Notes under the pieces: generated by a model
What the model saw: only the letters and a program-made list of their open reading frames with translations
Database searches by the model: none
What the model was told of the DNA's origin: nothing
Shown here: positions 50,700 to 59,251 of the stretch, one piece after another
How positions within the stretch are numbered: position 1 is the first letter of the stretch
Layout of the letters: each line of letters starts with the position of its first letter
Translations under genes and position numbers: made by a program
From: JAIXWP01 sp965247015
GTDB lineage: Bacteria > Bacteroidota > Bacteroidia > Flavobacteriales_D > Sanyastnellaceae
Assembly: GCA_965247015.1 (NCBI GenBank)
Contig: CBDFGG010000005.1
Span: forward strand, 35,474-99,473
Reading direction: 5' to 3'
DNA length: 64,000 bases

Positions 50700-51854
50700 T
50701 TAGTTGGCAGTGCTATCTGCCGGTGCTAAAGCTTCTGCAACTGCTGTGCTGTCTGTAATAGCAGTTGCATTAGGTTGATATAATTCCCCCTCTGGCGCTT
50801 TCGCTCCTGCTGGGTTAGTTCCTTGTAAACTCAAAATGTAACTCGACACTTCAGCGATGGCACTTGGACTCAAATCTGATTTCCAAGATTTCATACCTGT
50901 TCCAGAAACACCAAGCTTTACTGTTTTGAAGAGATCCTTGATATCTCCACCATGCTTCCAGTATTGGTCGGTCAAATTGGGACCGACCTTTCCTTCTCCA
51001 AATGAGCCGTGACAAGTCACGCAGAAGTTATTGAATGTCGCCTTTCCTTTATCAAGTTCTGAAGCCGATGTGAGCAATACTACATTTGATTCATCTACGA
51101 GATTCGATGCTTTTTTACGATATTCTTCCATCTCAATTTCTGCCTGCGCCAATTGATTCTTATATTCTTGCTCCATCAACGGTCCTGTCTTGGTGACGTG
51201 AAAGTGAATCAAGTATCCAAACGCCCAGATGATCGTCAAATAGAATCCGTATTTCCACCATGGTGGCAATGAATTGTCCAATTCACGAATGCCATCGTAA
51301 TCGTGATCGGTCATGATCGCTGCTTCTTTTTCTATTGCAACTGATTTGTTGAAACGATCGAGGAAAGATGGTTGAACCACTGCTTTCACCGCGGCAGCAG
51401 CAGGGATTTCATTTTTGATTAAGAATAATCGAATCAATCGCACGTAGTACAGGACTACTGCGACTTCCACAATGATCAAGAAGAACAATGCATTGAATGC
51501 ATTGGATCCAAAGCCTTCGTGAAGAAAAGTAGCTTGTGGTTCATCGGCAGCAAAAGAGCTCGTAGGAAATTGCGTCATTGCAAGAATCAATATCACAGTA
51601 AAGAGCCCGGTGCCTTTGTTTTCTCCACGAGCGTAGTTGCGTGCTACTCCAGAAAATACTCTTTGTAGTTGAAGAATAAACACAAGCAGTACGAATGCAA
51701 GTGCACACAAAGCATAGAAAACGGGGTCTGAATAGGGTGAATATTGGGCCGCTTCTACAACGTTTTCTTCAGGTCCTGGAGTTTGTGCCGCAGCTGTGAA
51801 TGTTGCGCCAAGCAGGAATAATGCAGCAATGATATTTTTAATATTGGTTTTCAT
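50700..51854 (-). CDS. ccoP: cbb3 oxidase subunit III (CcoP) with one c-type heme site
   Basis: 384 residues. An N-terminal signal-like helix and a membrane region precede the FixP_N domain (DNSLPPWWKYGFYLTIIWAFGYLIHFHV, about 190-220). A single cytochrome c domain has CVTCHG as its only CxxCH motif (about 275) and a distal Met in GTGMKSW. Canonical CcoP has two c hemes, so this is the shorter Bacteroidota form with an extended hydrophobic N-terminus. It passes electrons to the CcoO/CcoN subunits. Confidence 0.93.
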   Translation of the reverse strand: MKTNIKNIIAALFLLGATFTAAAQTPGPEENVVEAAQYSPYSDPVFYALCALAFVLLVFILQLQRVFSGVARNYARGENKGTGLFTVILILAMTQFPTSSFAADEPQATFLHEGFGSNAFNALFFLIIVEVAVVLYYVRLIRLFLIKNEIPAAAAVKAVVQPSFLDRFNKSVAIEKEAAIMTDHDYDGIRELDNSLPPWWKYGFYLTIIWAFGYLIHFHVTKTGPLMEQEYKNQLAQAEIEMEEYRKKASNLVDESNVVLLTSASELDKGKATFNNFCVTCHGSFGEGKVGPNLTDQYWKHGGDIKDLFKTVKLGVSGTGMKSWKSDLSPSAIAEVSSYILSLQGTNPAGAKAPEGELYQPNATAITDSTAVAEALAPADSTAN

Positions 51855-51863
51855 AGCGTAGGA

Positions 51864-52031
51864 TTATTTTGGTTCATCAAGAGGAAGCATGCTTTGTTCT
51901 CGAATGTCTTCTTTCTTAGAAAAGAATGCAGAGAGCACAGCGATCACAAATACTCCTCCGAAAAGGATCAATGCAATCATCGGGTATACACTCACTCCGC
52001 TGATAGATTCGAGATAATTGATGAATTTCAT
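51864..52031 (-). CDS. ccoQ: cbb3 oxidase subunit CcoQ
   Basis: 55 residues between ccoP and ccoNO. It starts MKFINYLESISGVSVYPMIA, has one transmembrane helix (ALILFGGVFVIAVLSAFF) and a charged C-terminal tail. Size, single helix and position match CcoQ/FixQ, a small subunit that stabilises the complex. It begins 3 bp after the ccoNO stop and ends 9 bp before ccoP. Confidence 0.88.
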   Translation of the reverse strand: MKFINYLESISGVSVYPMIALILFGGVFVIAVLSAFFSKKEDIREQSMLPLDEPK

Positions 52032-52034
52032 GAC

Positions 52035-54206
52035 TTACTTTTGTGATAGGTTAGTGTCTTTTTTTCCAAGTTCTAAATCACTACCGAGGCGCTGCAGATA
52101 AGCAATCAAGGCAATGATTTCATGATCTCTTTGAAGTCCTTCTTCACCGATGAGGAGACCTGACTCTTCTTTTTTCAAGGTCTCATAAATCACTTGAGCT
52201 TGCTTTTCAACCTCTGCCTTTGCATTGGCTACATATTCATCGGTGTAAGGCACACCAAGTGTTTGCATCGCAACGAGTTTCTTATGAGTATTGTCTGAAT
52301 CTACTTTTGAAGTAAAGAGCCAAGGATATTTCGGCATGATAGAACCAGGCGACATGGAAGTTGGATCGGCCATGTGATTGTAGTGCCAGCTATCCATCTT
52401 CTTGTTGCGGCCAGTACCTTCGCGCGCTAAGTCTGGACCCGTTCGCTTAGAACCCCATTGGAAAGGGTGATCATAAACAAATTCTCCTGCTTTTGAATAG
52501 TCGCCATATCGCTCGGTCTCACTTCTGAACGGTCGAATCATTTGTGAGTGACAGGTATAACAACCTTCTCTCACGTAGATATCGCGGCCTTCTAGTTCAA
52601 GCGCTGTATAGGGCTTTACACTTTCAATCGTTGGAATATTATTCTTAATTAAGAATGTAGGGATCATTTCAATGACACCACCAATCGCAACAGCGACAAG
52701 GGATAGCACAAGCATTTGAACAGGCTTGCGCTCGATCCAACGGTGCCAGTGTTCTTTACCATGAATCTCTACTTTCTTAGCGAGTGCAGGAGCTTCTGCT
52801 GCTTCATTCGCAAGGAATGATCCTGCCTTAATCGTTTTCCAAAGGTTTATAACCATCATCACGGCGCCGACAAGGAATAACAGTCCACCAAGTGAACGAA
52901 GCGCGTAAAACGGACGCAAATGCGTGACGGTGTCAAGGAATTGATATTTCAATTGTCCTTCTGGTGTAAACTCTTTCCACATCGCGCTTTGCACCCAACC
53001 AGCCCAATACATCGGAACTGCATAGATGATGATACCTAACGTACCAATCCAGAAGTGCCAGTTAGCAAGCTTTTTAGAAGCAAGATTGGTTTGCCACATT
53101 CTTGGCACTAACCAATATAAGATACCGAAAGTCAAAAATCCATTCCATCCAAGTGCACCAACGTGAACGTGTGCAATGGTCCAGTCTGTAAAGTGAGAAA
53201 TAGCATTTACACTTTTCAACGAAAGCATTGGACCTTCGAAAGTGGCCATTCCGTAGGCAGTAACTGCCACAACCATAAATTTCAAAACAACGTCATCACG
53301 CACTTTATCCCACGCACCGCGAAGGGTCAACAGTCCATTGATCATTCCGCCCCATGATGGTGCGATCAACATGATTGAAAACACTGTTCCCAATGACTGC
53401 GCCCAATCGGGCAATGATGTATACAACAAGTGGTGTGGGCCTGCCCATATATAAATGAAGATCAAAGCCCAGAAGTGTATGATGGATAAACGATAAGAAT
53501 ACACAGGACGATTCGCTGCTTTCGGAATGAAATAATACATTATTCCGAGATAGGGTGTGGTTAAGAAGAATGCAACGGCATTGTGACCATACCACCACTG
53601 CACCAGCGCATCCTGCACACCTGCGTACCATGAATATGATTTGAATAAAGTAACAGGAAGCTCGAAGCTATTCACGATGTGCAACATCGCAACGGTGACC
53701 CAAGTAGCAATGTAAAACCACACTGCTACATAGAGGTGACGCTCTCTTCGTTTGATAATAGTACCAAACATATTGATACCAAATATTACCCATATCAGCG
53801 TGATCAATATATCAATGGGCCATTCAAGTTCTGCATATTCTTTACCAGTGGTCATCCCCAATGCCAGTGTAATCGCGGCAAGCACGATGATGAACTGCCA
53901 ACCCCAAAAATGAATTTGCGATAGTTTATCACTAAACATTCTCGCTTTCATCAAGCGTTGAAGAGAATAGTAGACTCCCATGAAAATACCATTTCCCACA
54001 AATGCGAAAATCACCGCATTGGTGTGAATAGGGCGAAGGCGACCAAAAGTGGTCATCGAAAAATCGAAGTTGAGAGCTGGGAAAACAAGTTGTAATGCAG
54101 CCAATAAGCCGGCTAACATTCCAACCAATCCCCAAATCGCAGCCGCATAGGCAAATTGCTTGACGATCTTATTATCGTACTCGAAGCGTTCAATGTGCGT
54201 GTTCAT
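52035..54206 (-). CDS. ccoNO: Fused cbb3 oxidase subunits I and II (CcoN-CcoO)
   Basis: 723 residues. The first about 470 are CcoN, the 12-helix catalytic subunit, with heme and CuB histidines visible in RLRPIHTNAVIF, WYGHNAVAFFLT and HVHVGALGWNG. The last about 230 are CcoO, with a membrane anchor, the heme c motif CYTCHSQM, GPDLAREG and YPWLF. Fusion of the two subunits is usual in Bacteroidota. It is the terminal high-affinity oxidase of the inner membrane. The ccoS gene overlaps its start by 17 bp. Confidence 0.96.
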   Translation of the reverse strand: MNTHIERFEYDNKIVKQFAYAAAIWGLVGMLAGLLAALQLVFPALNFDFSMTTFGRLRPIHTNAVIFAFVGNGIFMGVYYSLQRLMKARMFSDKLSQIHFWGWQFIIVLAAITLALGMTTGKEYAELEWPIDILITLIWVIFGINMFGTIIKRRERHLYVAVWFYIATWVTVAMLHIVNSFELPVTLFKSYSWYAGVQDALVQWWYGHNAVAFFLTTPYLGIMYYFIPKAANRPVYSYRLSIIHFWALIFIYIWAGPHHLLYTSLPDWAQSLGTVFSIMLIAPSWGGMINGLLTLRGAWDKVRDDVVLKFMVVAVTAYGMATFEGPMLSLKSVNAISHFTDWTIAHVHVGALGWNGFLTFGILYWLVPRMWQTNLASKKLANWHFWIGTLGIIIYAVPMYWAGWVQSAMWKEFTPEGQLKYQFLDTVTHLRPFYALRSLGGLLFLVGAVMMVINLWKTIKAGSFLANEAAEAPALAKKVEIHGKEHWHRWIERKPVQMLVLSLVAVAIGGVIEMIPTFLIKNNIPTIESVKPYTALELEGRDIYVREGCYTCHSQMIRPFRSETERYGDYSKAGEFVYDHPFQWGSKRTGPDLAREGTGRNKKMDSWHYNHMADPTSMSPGSIMPKYPWLFTSKVDSDNTHKKLVAMQTLGVPYTDEYVANAKAEVEKQAQVIYETLKKEESGLLIGEEGLQRDHEIIALIAYLQRLGSDLELGKKDTNLSQK

Positions 54207-54390
54207 TCTGATTACTGGTTGTTATAGGTTCTGTTGGTTTGTCTTGAGGTTTGGGATCATCCATCAGGATGCGAATCGATGGTGTGTAGTCATCATCAAA
54301 CTGTCCATGCTTGGATGCATAGAGGAAGGCAATTAAAAATCCAGCTGCTACTGGTATACTAATTCCTATTAAAAGATAGATGGCACTCAT
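54190..54390 (-). CDS. ccoS: cbb3 oxidase assembly protein CcoS
   Basis: 66 residues with one N-terminal helix (MSAIYLLIGISIPVAAGFLIAFLYA) followed by the typical KHGQFDDDYTPSIRILMDD. CcoS is needed for cofactor insertion into CcoN. It is the first gene of the oxidase operon, 24 bp downstream of a perfect -7 box, and overlaps ccoNO. Confidence 0.93.
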   Translation of the reverse strand: MSAIYLLIGISIPVAAGFLIAFLYASKHGQFDDDYTPSIRILMDDPKPQDKPTEPITTSNQNEHAH

Positions 54391-54413
54391 CAGATTTTTT
54401 AATCTTATGTGGC

Positions 54414-54480
54414 CAAAAATAGATGCCGAATGTTCGCTCGGTAATGACGCTCGTTAGAGCTGCAACTGACTTATGTCAGA
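54414..54480 (-). promoter_or_regulatory. ACTGA-type Crp/Fnr-like site and -7 box for the ccoS oxidase operon
   Basis: ACTGACTTATGTCAGA (54465-54480, TGA-N6-TCA core) is centred 51.5 bp upstream of TATTTTTG (54414-54421 on the minus strand), a perfect TAnnTTTG -7 box. Spacing and sequence match the PAS kinase and usp promoters. The arrangement equals a class I activator site near -61.5. Confidence 0.7.
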
Positions 54481-54482
54481 TT

Positions 54483-56960
54483 TTAGAGAGATGCTCTCAA
54501 ACCTAGAGCCTTGGCCTTAATGCGAGAGACTGTTGTTGTGAAAAGAATGATGGAAATAGAACTCAAAGGCATCAGTATTGCAGCTATAAGTGGTGACATT
54601 TCACCACGAACTGCGATGCTTAATCCAACAATATTATAAAGTAGTGAAAGAATAAAACTCGCGATGATTATTCGCTTTGTAGAAGAGATATATTCCAGAA
54701 TTTTTGAGAACTGTGGAAATGATTTTCCCTCCATAATCATATCACATGCTGGAGTAAAATTATTGACGTCATCTGAAATAGCCACACCAACATTACTCTC
54801 CATCAATGCCCCTGCATCATTCAAACCGTCGCCCACCATCATCACTTGTTCACCACTTGATTGATAGGAGTGGATTTTATTTGTTTTATCATGGGGAGAT
54901 TGACCAAAAAACATTGGAGTTTTTTGACCGAAGAATATTTCAAATTGCTCGCGCTGATCAGCATTATCACCACTCAGAATCGAGAATTGATAGCCCTTTG
55001 ACTGGAGGCTTTGAATATTTTCAACCAAGCCTGTTCTTATCTCATTACTCAAGCTGAAGTAACCAAGAATGTGTCCGTCCTTACTTAAATAAGTGCGAGA
55101 TGTTTTTTCTACTAGACTTATCGGTAACCCAACAAAGCTAGCTTTCCCAATCACGTAGTGATGCGTATCTACTTCACCAGTGATTCCTTCTCCTATTTTT
55201 TCTTGGAAAAAATGGATCGTCTTCGAATTTTCGGTTTGAACTTTTGTGCGGAGATATGCATGTATCGACCGACTGATAGGGTGGTTGGATTGATTGACTA
55301 ACGCCAGAATAGAATGAAGCTCTGTCTCATTAAGACTCTGACCTTCATAATTAATTTTCTGGTCTTTTGAGTTGGTAAGGGTGCCTGTTTTATCCCAGAT
55401 GATATGACGAATTGAAGCTATCTTCTCAAGCATATTGGCACTCTTGATGAAAACACCATTTTTTCCCAAAACACTAATGACAGAGGCATGAGTAAAGGTT
55501 GCACTTAAAAGAAGTGCGCAAGGGCAGGCTACTATGAGAATGGTACTCAACGCATGAATACCTCGATTCATATCGCTTGGTGCCCAATAAAGAAAACTCG
55601 CCAATGAAAGTAAAAGCAGAAACAAAGTGAAGTGGCGTGCGAGTCGATGCACCATATTATCCATCGAACCCTTGTAGCTCTTCGTGTTTTCTCGATTCCA
55701 TAATCGCGTAAGATAGCTTTGCTCTACTTCATGAATAACTTCCAATTTAATCTCTCCAGCCGTTTGTCTACCGCCGGCATAAATCATTTCACCCGCCTTC
55801 ACATGCTCCGGACGAGCCTCGCCGGTCACAAAACTGTAGTCGATGCGCGCATCCCCCTCGATTAAAATAGCATCAGCAGGTATTAATTCTGTTGACCGAA
55901 TGATCATTCGGTCTGATACTTTCAATTGACTCAAAGGAATCGTTTCAATATTTGAGCCCTTTGTTATTCTAACGGAAATAGGGAAGAAGCTACGGAAATC
56001 GCGGTCGAATTGAAGTGAAACGTGTTTTTTATCTTGAAAATATCGACCGATCAACATGAAGAAAATGATACCGGCCATCGAATCGAAATATCCAGGACCT
56101 GTATGTGTAAAGATCTCATACAGACTCCGCCCAAATGTGATGAGCAAACTGAGACTCAATGGTAGATCGATATTTAAAAACCTTGCACGCAAGCCTTGGT
56201 AGGCTGAAACAAAGAATTCTCCTCCACTATAGATCAATACGGGTAATGACAGTAGAAGATTTAAGTATCCAAACAGCTCAGTCATTTCTACATCTCTGCG
56301 ATAGTCGCTGAGATATTCTGGAAAAGAGAGCAACATAATATTCCCAAAACAAAACCCCGCCACCGTCAATCGATGGATGCGTTTTCTGTTGGGAGAAGTT
56401 TTTTCTTTTTGTTTGGTGTCAGAAAGTTGTAGATGGGGCTCATAACCGAGCGTCGCAAGTAGCTCCACTATTTTTCGCAAGCTGGTTTGCTGCTTATCGA
56501 AGATGACAAAAAGTTGTTTTCGGAGAAAATTGGTTTCTGATTTTTTGACTGCAGGATTGAGTTTGTAGAGATGCTCAAGAAGCCAAACACAAGAACTACA
56601 GTGCATTTGAGGAAGTGAAAACGTTATATGGATTTCCGTTTCGTTTTCAAATGATATCAGTGATCGAATAGTGGATGCATCATCTAAGTAGGCAAATCGA
56701 TCATCGGAGGGGGCGAGCTTAGGGGATATTCCTTTGCTCTCATCAATCTCATAATACCCGCACAATCCGTTATCATTCAATATTTGATAAACTGCCTTGC
56801 AGCCATCACAACAAAAATGTTTGTCCTCGATCTTATTATAGATGTCTGGACAAACTTCTCCACAATGATAACAAGTGGTCTGAACTTTTTGATATGAACT
56901 GGTTGCAGCATTCAATGTACTATGAACTATAACTATCTGACAGCTCCTTTCCTTGATCAT
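54483..56960 (-). CDS. ccoI: Copper-transporting P1B ATPase CcoI
   Basis: 825 residues. An N-terminal zinc-ribbon-like region (Cys30, Cys33, Cys50, Cys51, Cys54) precedes an HMA domain with MHCSSC (Cys121, Cys124), the transmembrane metal site CPC in IVACPCALL (about 475), phosphorylation motif DKTGTLT and hinge VGDGLNDAGAL. CcoI-type pumps export copper for CuB of cbb3 oxidase. The ATG at 56960 lies 41 bp inside the upstream gene; a downstream TTG start is possible because the first 15 residues look non-homologous. It is probably in the usp-led operon. Confidence 0.92.
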   Translation of the reverse strand: MIKERSCQIVIVHSTLNAATSSYQKVQTTCYHCGEVCPDIYNKIEDKHFCCDGCKAVYQILNDNGLCGYYEIDESKGISPKLAPSDDRFAYLDDASTIRSLISFENETEIHITFSLPQMHCSSCVWLLEHLYKLNPAVKKSETNFLRKQLFVIFDKQQTSLRKIVELLATLGYEPHLQLSDTKQKEKTSPNRKRIHRLTVAGFCFGNIMLLSFPEYLSDYRRDVEMTELFGYLNLLLSLPVLIYSGGEFFVSAYQGLRARFLNIDLPLSLSLLITFGRSLYEIFTHTGPGYFDSMAGIIFFMLIGRYFQDKKHVSLQFDRDFRSFFPISVRITKGSNIETIPLSQLKVSDRMIIRSTELIPADAILIEGDARIDYSFVTGEARPEHVKAGEMIYAGGRQTAGEIKLEVIHEVEQSYLTRLWNRENTKSYKGSMDNMVHRLARHFTLFLLLLSLASFLYWAPSDMNRGIHALSTILIVACPCALLLSATFTHASVISVLGKNGVFIKSANMLEKIASIRHIIWDKTGTLTNSKDQKINYEGQSLNETELHSILALVNQSNHPISRSIHAYLRTKVQTENSKTIHFFQEKIGEGITGEVDTHHYVIGKASFVGLPISLVEKTSRTYLSKDGHILGYFSLSNEIRTGLVENIQSLQSKGYQFSILSGDNADQREQFEIFFGQKTPMFFGQSPHDKTNKIHSYQSSGEQVMMVGDGLNDAGALMESNVGVAISDDVNNFTPACDMIMEGKSFPQFSKILEYISSTKRIIIASFILSLLYNIVGLSIAVRGEMSPLIAAILMPLSSISIILFTTTVSRIKAKALGLRASL

Positions 56961-57294
56961 TTTGAACGGTCAAGGTCCAGCTATCAGTAGCAGTTGTTTC
57001 GAGCCATAATTTTCCACTACGACGAAACACTTGAACATATAGCCCAAAGTTTTCTCGAAACATCGTTTCAAGCGATGTAACACTCATTTCAGGTTCTATG
57101 ATTAGATCTCCCTCACTATGCACGCGACGGAAGTCTTTCAAAAGAGCATCATCGGTTTTCATGTATTGCTTTTCAGATCCTTTACCCTTTTGGTGAGGAC
57201 GTGAGAAGAACTCCAATTTCAAAAAAGGAAATCGTTCCGAGAATGCACGCTGAATTTCGCGTATCGTTGCTGTATCTGAGATATGGATTTTCAT
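56920..57294 (-). CDS. Small protein of unknown function between usp and ccoI
   Basis: 124 residues, soluble, beginning MKIHISDTATIREIQRAFSE and containing two alpha/beta segments (FPFLKLEFFSRPHQKGKG; LETMFRENFGLYVQVFRRSGKLWLETTATDSWTL). There is no signal peptide and there are no cysteines. It starts 19 bp after usp and overlaps the ccoI start by 41 bp. Position ties it to low-oxygen or copper handling, but I do not recognise the family. Confidence 0.8.
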   Translation of the reverse strand: MKIHISDTATIREIQRAFSERFPFLKLEFFSRPHQKGKGSEKQYMKTDDALLKDFRRVHSEGDLIIEPEMSVTSLETMFRENFGLYVQVFRRSGKLWLETTATDSWTLTVQNDQGKELSDSYSS

Positions 57295-57313
57295 TCAGAG
57301 TTTTTTCTTAATA

Positions 57314-58135
57314 TTAATTTTCTGGAAGTACCAATACTGGAACGCTGCTTTCAAAGGCCATCTCTTTAGTGTGAGATTCATTGAACATGCGCCAGAAAAT
57401 GTTGTGCTTTCGTGCGACCATAACTACTACGTTGGCTTTGTATCTACGAATCCAATCGCGCACTGTTGCTACAGTATCATCCTTTCCTTCTAAGAAATGA
57501 ATGTGTGATTCACCTCCAATGATATCACGAATGGCACTTATCGGAGTGCTGTCTTTGGTTACTTCATCCATTCCCATTACATGCACGAAGTGAAGTTTCG
57601 AACCATAACGTCCCGACATTTCTTTGATAAATCGAATTCCGCTCTTCACTGGAATTTCTTTATTGTCAAAAGAAAATGCAAGCTTCTTCCATGGTCTGAA
57701 ACGCGCTTCTGGTGGGATAATCATGAGTGGGCAAGGGATTTGACCAGCCAATGATGTGGCAGTACTTCCGAAGATGGCTCTACTAAATTTATCTACATGC
57801 TTTACACCCATTACTACAAGCGTGTCCTCTGGTTGTGTAATTTTTTCTTTCAATAACTCTTCGGTCAATCCAACTTCATTGATGCCTTTGATTCGAAGGG
57901 CCGGTCCTTGCTTGGATTGTATATGTCTGACCAAATCGGCCATTTTCTCTTTATCACTTTTCTCTACTTCCTCTAATGTGACCGTCACATCGATAAATGC
58001 ATCGCTGATGACAGGGATGTAAGTGGCATGGAGAATTTGCAACTCACATTTATTTATTAACGCTAATCGCGCGGCATAATTCACAGCTGCGCGTGATTCC
58101 TGTGTGAAATCTGTCGTGGCTAAGATTGTTTTCAT
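57314..58135 (-). CDS. Tandem universal stress protein (Usp)
   Basis: 273 residues made of two Usp domains. The first (MKTILATTDFTQESRAAVNYAARLA ... GSTATSLAGQIPCPLMIIP) keeps a degenerate nucleotide motif; the second (about 150-273) ends with a weaker GxxxE/S pattern (NVVVMVARKHNIFWRMFNESHTKEMAFESSVPVLVLP). Usp proteins bind ATP or act as stress chaperones and in many bacteria rise under low oxygen. It leads the usp-orf-ccoI operon with an ACTGA-type promoter site. Confidence 0.92.
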   Translation of the reverse strand: MKTILATTDFTQESRAAVNYAARLALINKCELQILHATYIPVISDAFIDVTVTLEEVEKSDKEKMADLVRHIQSKQGPALRIKGINEVGLTEELLKEKITQPEDTLVVMGVKHVDKFSRAIFGSTATSLAGQIPCPLMIIPPEARFRPWKKLAFSFDNKEIPVKSGIRFIKEMSGRYGSKLHFVHVMGMDEVTKDSTPISAIRDIIGGESHIHFLEGKDDTVATVRDWIRRYKANVVVMVARKHNIFWRMFNESHTKEMAFESSVPVLVLPEN

Positions 58136-58158
58136 ACTCCCGGTAATTAATTGTGATT

Positions 58159-58225
58159 CAAAAGTGATGGGTTATCCTCGACCAAGAAGTGAGGGCCGTC
58201 AGACAAGGAACTGATATTTATCAGT
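58159..58225 (-). promoter_or_regulatory. ACTGA-type Crp/Fnr-like site and -7 box for the usp-ccoI operon
   Basis: ACTGATATTTATCAGT (58210-58225) is the most regular of the three palindromes, with seven-base arms. Its centre lies 51.5 bp upstream of CACTTTTG (58159-58166, minus strand), the same -7 variant as at tauE. The palindrome followed by T-run also looks like a terminator hairpin on the plus strand, but no plus-strand gene ends here. Confidence 0.68.
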
Positions 58226-58336
58226 TTTTTGAGAATAACTGGTCATTAACAGGTATAGGTTAATTACTTTGGGGTACGACTGGGTCGAATTATGCCTAAC
58301 TTCACCTCATCTTTGAAAAACTAAATTATTGATACC

Positions 58337-58528
58337 GTGGAAAATCCTAATCAATACCGTAAACAAGTGGTAAGACGCGAATTCAATTCATATTCTGAAT
58401 TGCAAGCGCTCAAACAAGAAGTAAAGGAACTTGAAGCTCAAAACAAAAAACTTCAGGAGGAATTGGTAGCTCGTGAAGAAATCATGAGCAATTTGTTCAA
58501 CTTCATCGAATCGAACAACGCGAAATAA
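58337..58528 (+). CDS. Short coiled-coil protein, GTG start
   Basis: 63 residues from a GTG at 58337. The central 35 residues (SYSELQALKQEVKELEAQNKKLQEELVAREEIM) form a heptad coiled coil, with an aromatic LFNFIES near the C-terminus. A convincing bidirectional terminator follows. No in-frame ATG lies near the N-terminus; the GTG is followed by ENPNQYRKQVVRREF. The function is unknown; oligomerisation or binding to another coiled coil is likely. Confidence 0.75.
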   Translation: MENPNQYRKQVVRREFNSYSELQALKQEVKELEAQNKKLQEELVAREEIMSNLFNFIESNNAK

Positions 58529-58544
58529 CCTAATAAAGGATAAT

Positions 58545-58575
58545 AAAAAAACCGAGCATTTGCTCGGTTTTTTTT
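58545..58575. terminator. Bidirectional terminator
   Basis: AAAAAACCGAGCA-TTT-GCTCGGTTTTTTTT is a strong stem with A/T tails on both sides, serving the coiled-coil gene on the plus strand and the DUF4328 gene on the minus strand. Confidence 0.9.
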
Positions 58576-59251
58576 ATGATATCAAATGATCTTCAATTGG
58601 CAAACTTTTGCGCGGAGCGAGGGACATAAAATCCGGTTCTAGCTTCATCATATTCAAGATAAATCGAAGCAGAAACACCATGGAAATGATGGAAGCTATA
58701 TTTCCCAGTATCTGGAAACGAAGTTGAAACAATATTCCATTAGTTGGATTCGCTACAGCCGCATTGCCTCCAACAAAAGTGATGATGATCGGAATCAAGG
58801 CATAGCTGAATAAGAAAAGAATCCACCAAATGAATATGGGATTCTTCGTTCTATAAGCATCATAATCTATTTGATTTTGATACTCTAAATAACTCTCAGA
58901 AATAATCCGATAGGGATAAATGAAATTTAGTGCTGGAAAAATCCAACCAATCACCGACCAATTCAACGTATTCTCAGGTTGATAATTATCGAGCTTATGG
59001 ATATTGAAATAAATACGATAGGTCCAAATTATCAATAAGACTGCAAACAATAGATGGAGCAAGCCTCCAAATGGCTCAACTGTTTCAGCTAGATTTTGCC
59101 ATTTAGAATAATAGGACTGTACGACTCCATCGCGGTACAACTTCACAGCTCCAATATATCGGAGCATCAGATAACTATTGATGGCTTTAAAAGCACACAC
59201 CACCACCGCAACAGCGATGATGGTGATGCTTAAAAGTCTATTCGATTTCAT
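58574..59251 (-). CDS. DUF4328 membrane protein
   Basis: 225 residues with six transmembrane helices. NTLNWSVIGWIFPALNFIYPYRIISESYLEYQ (about 98-129) is the DUF4328 signature. The function is unknown. The gene overlaps the fabD stop by one base (TAATG) and so is co-translated with it, which I cannot explain functionally. Confidence 0.87.
   Translation of the reverse strand: MKSNRLLSITIIAVAVVVCAFKAINSYLMLRYIGAVKLYRDGVVQSYYSKWQNLAETVEPFGGLLHLLFAVLLIIWTYRIYFNIHKLDNYQPENTLNWSVIGWIFPALNFIYPYRIISESYLEYQNQIDYDAYRTKNPIFIWWILFLFSYALIPIIITFVGGNAAVANPTNGILFQLRFQILGNIASIISMVFLLRFILNMMKLEPDFMSLAPRKSLPIEDHLIS

Noticed and set aside
58209..58230. AACTGATA/TATCAGTT hairpin with T-run as a rho-independent terminator
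   Set aside because: No plus-strand gene ends upstream of it. Its sequence and spacing fit the operator set better, although a dual role is not excluded.
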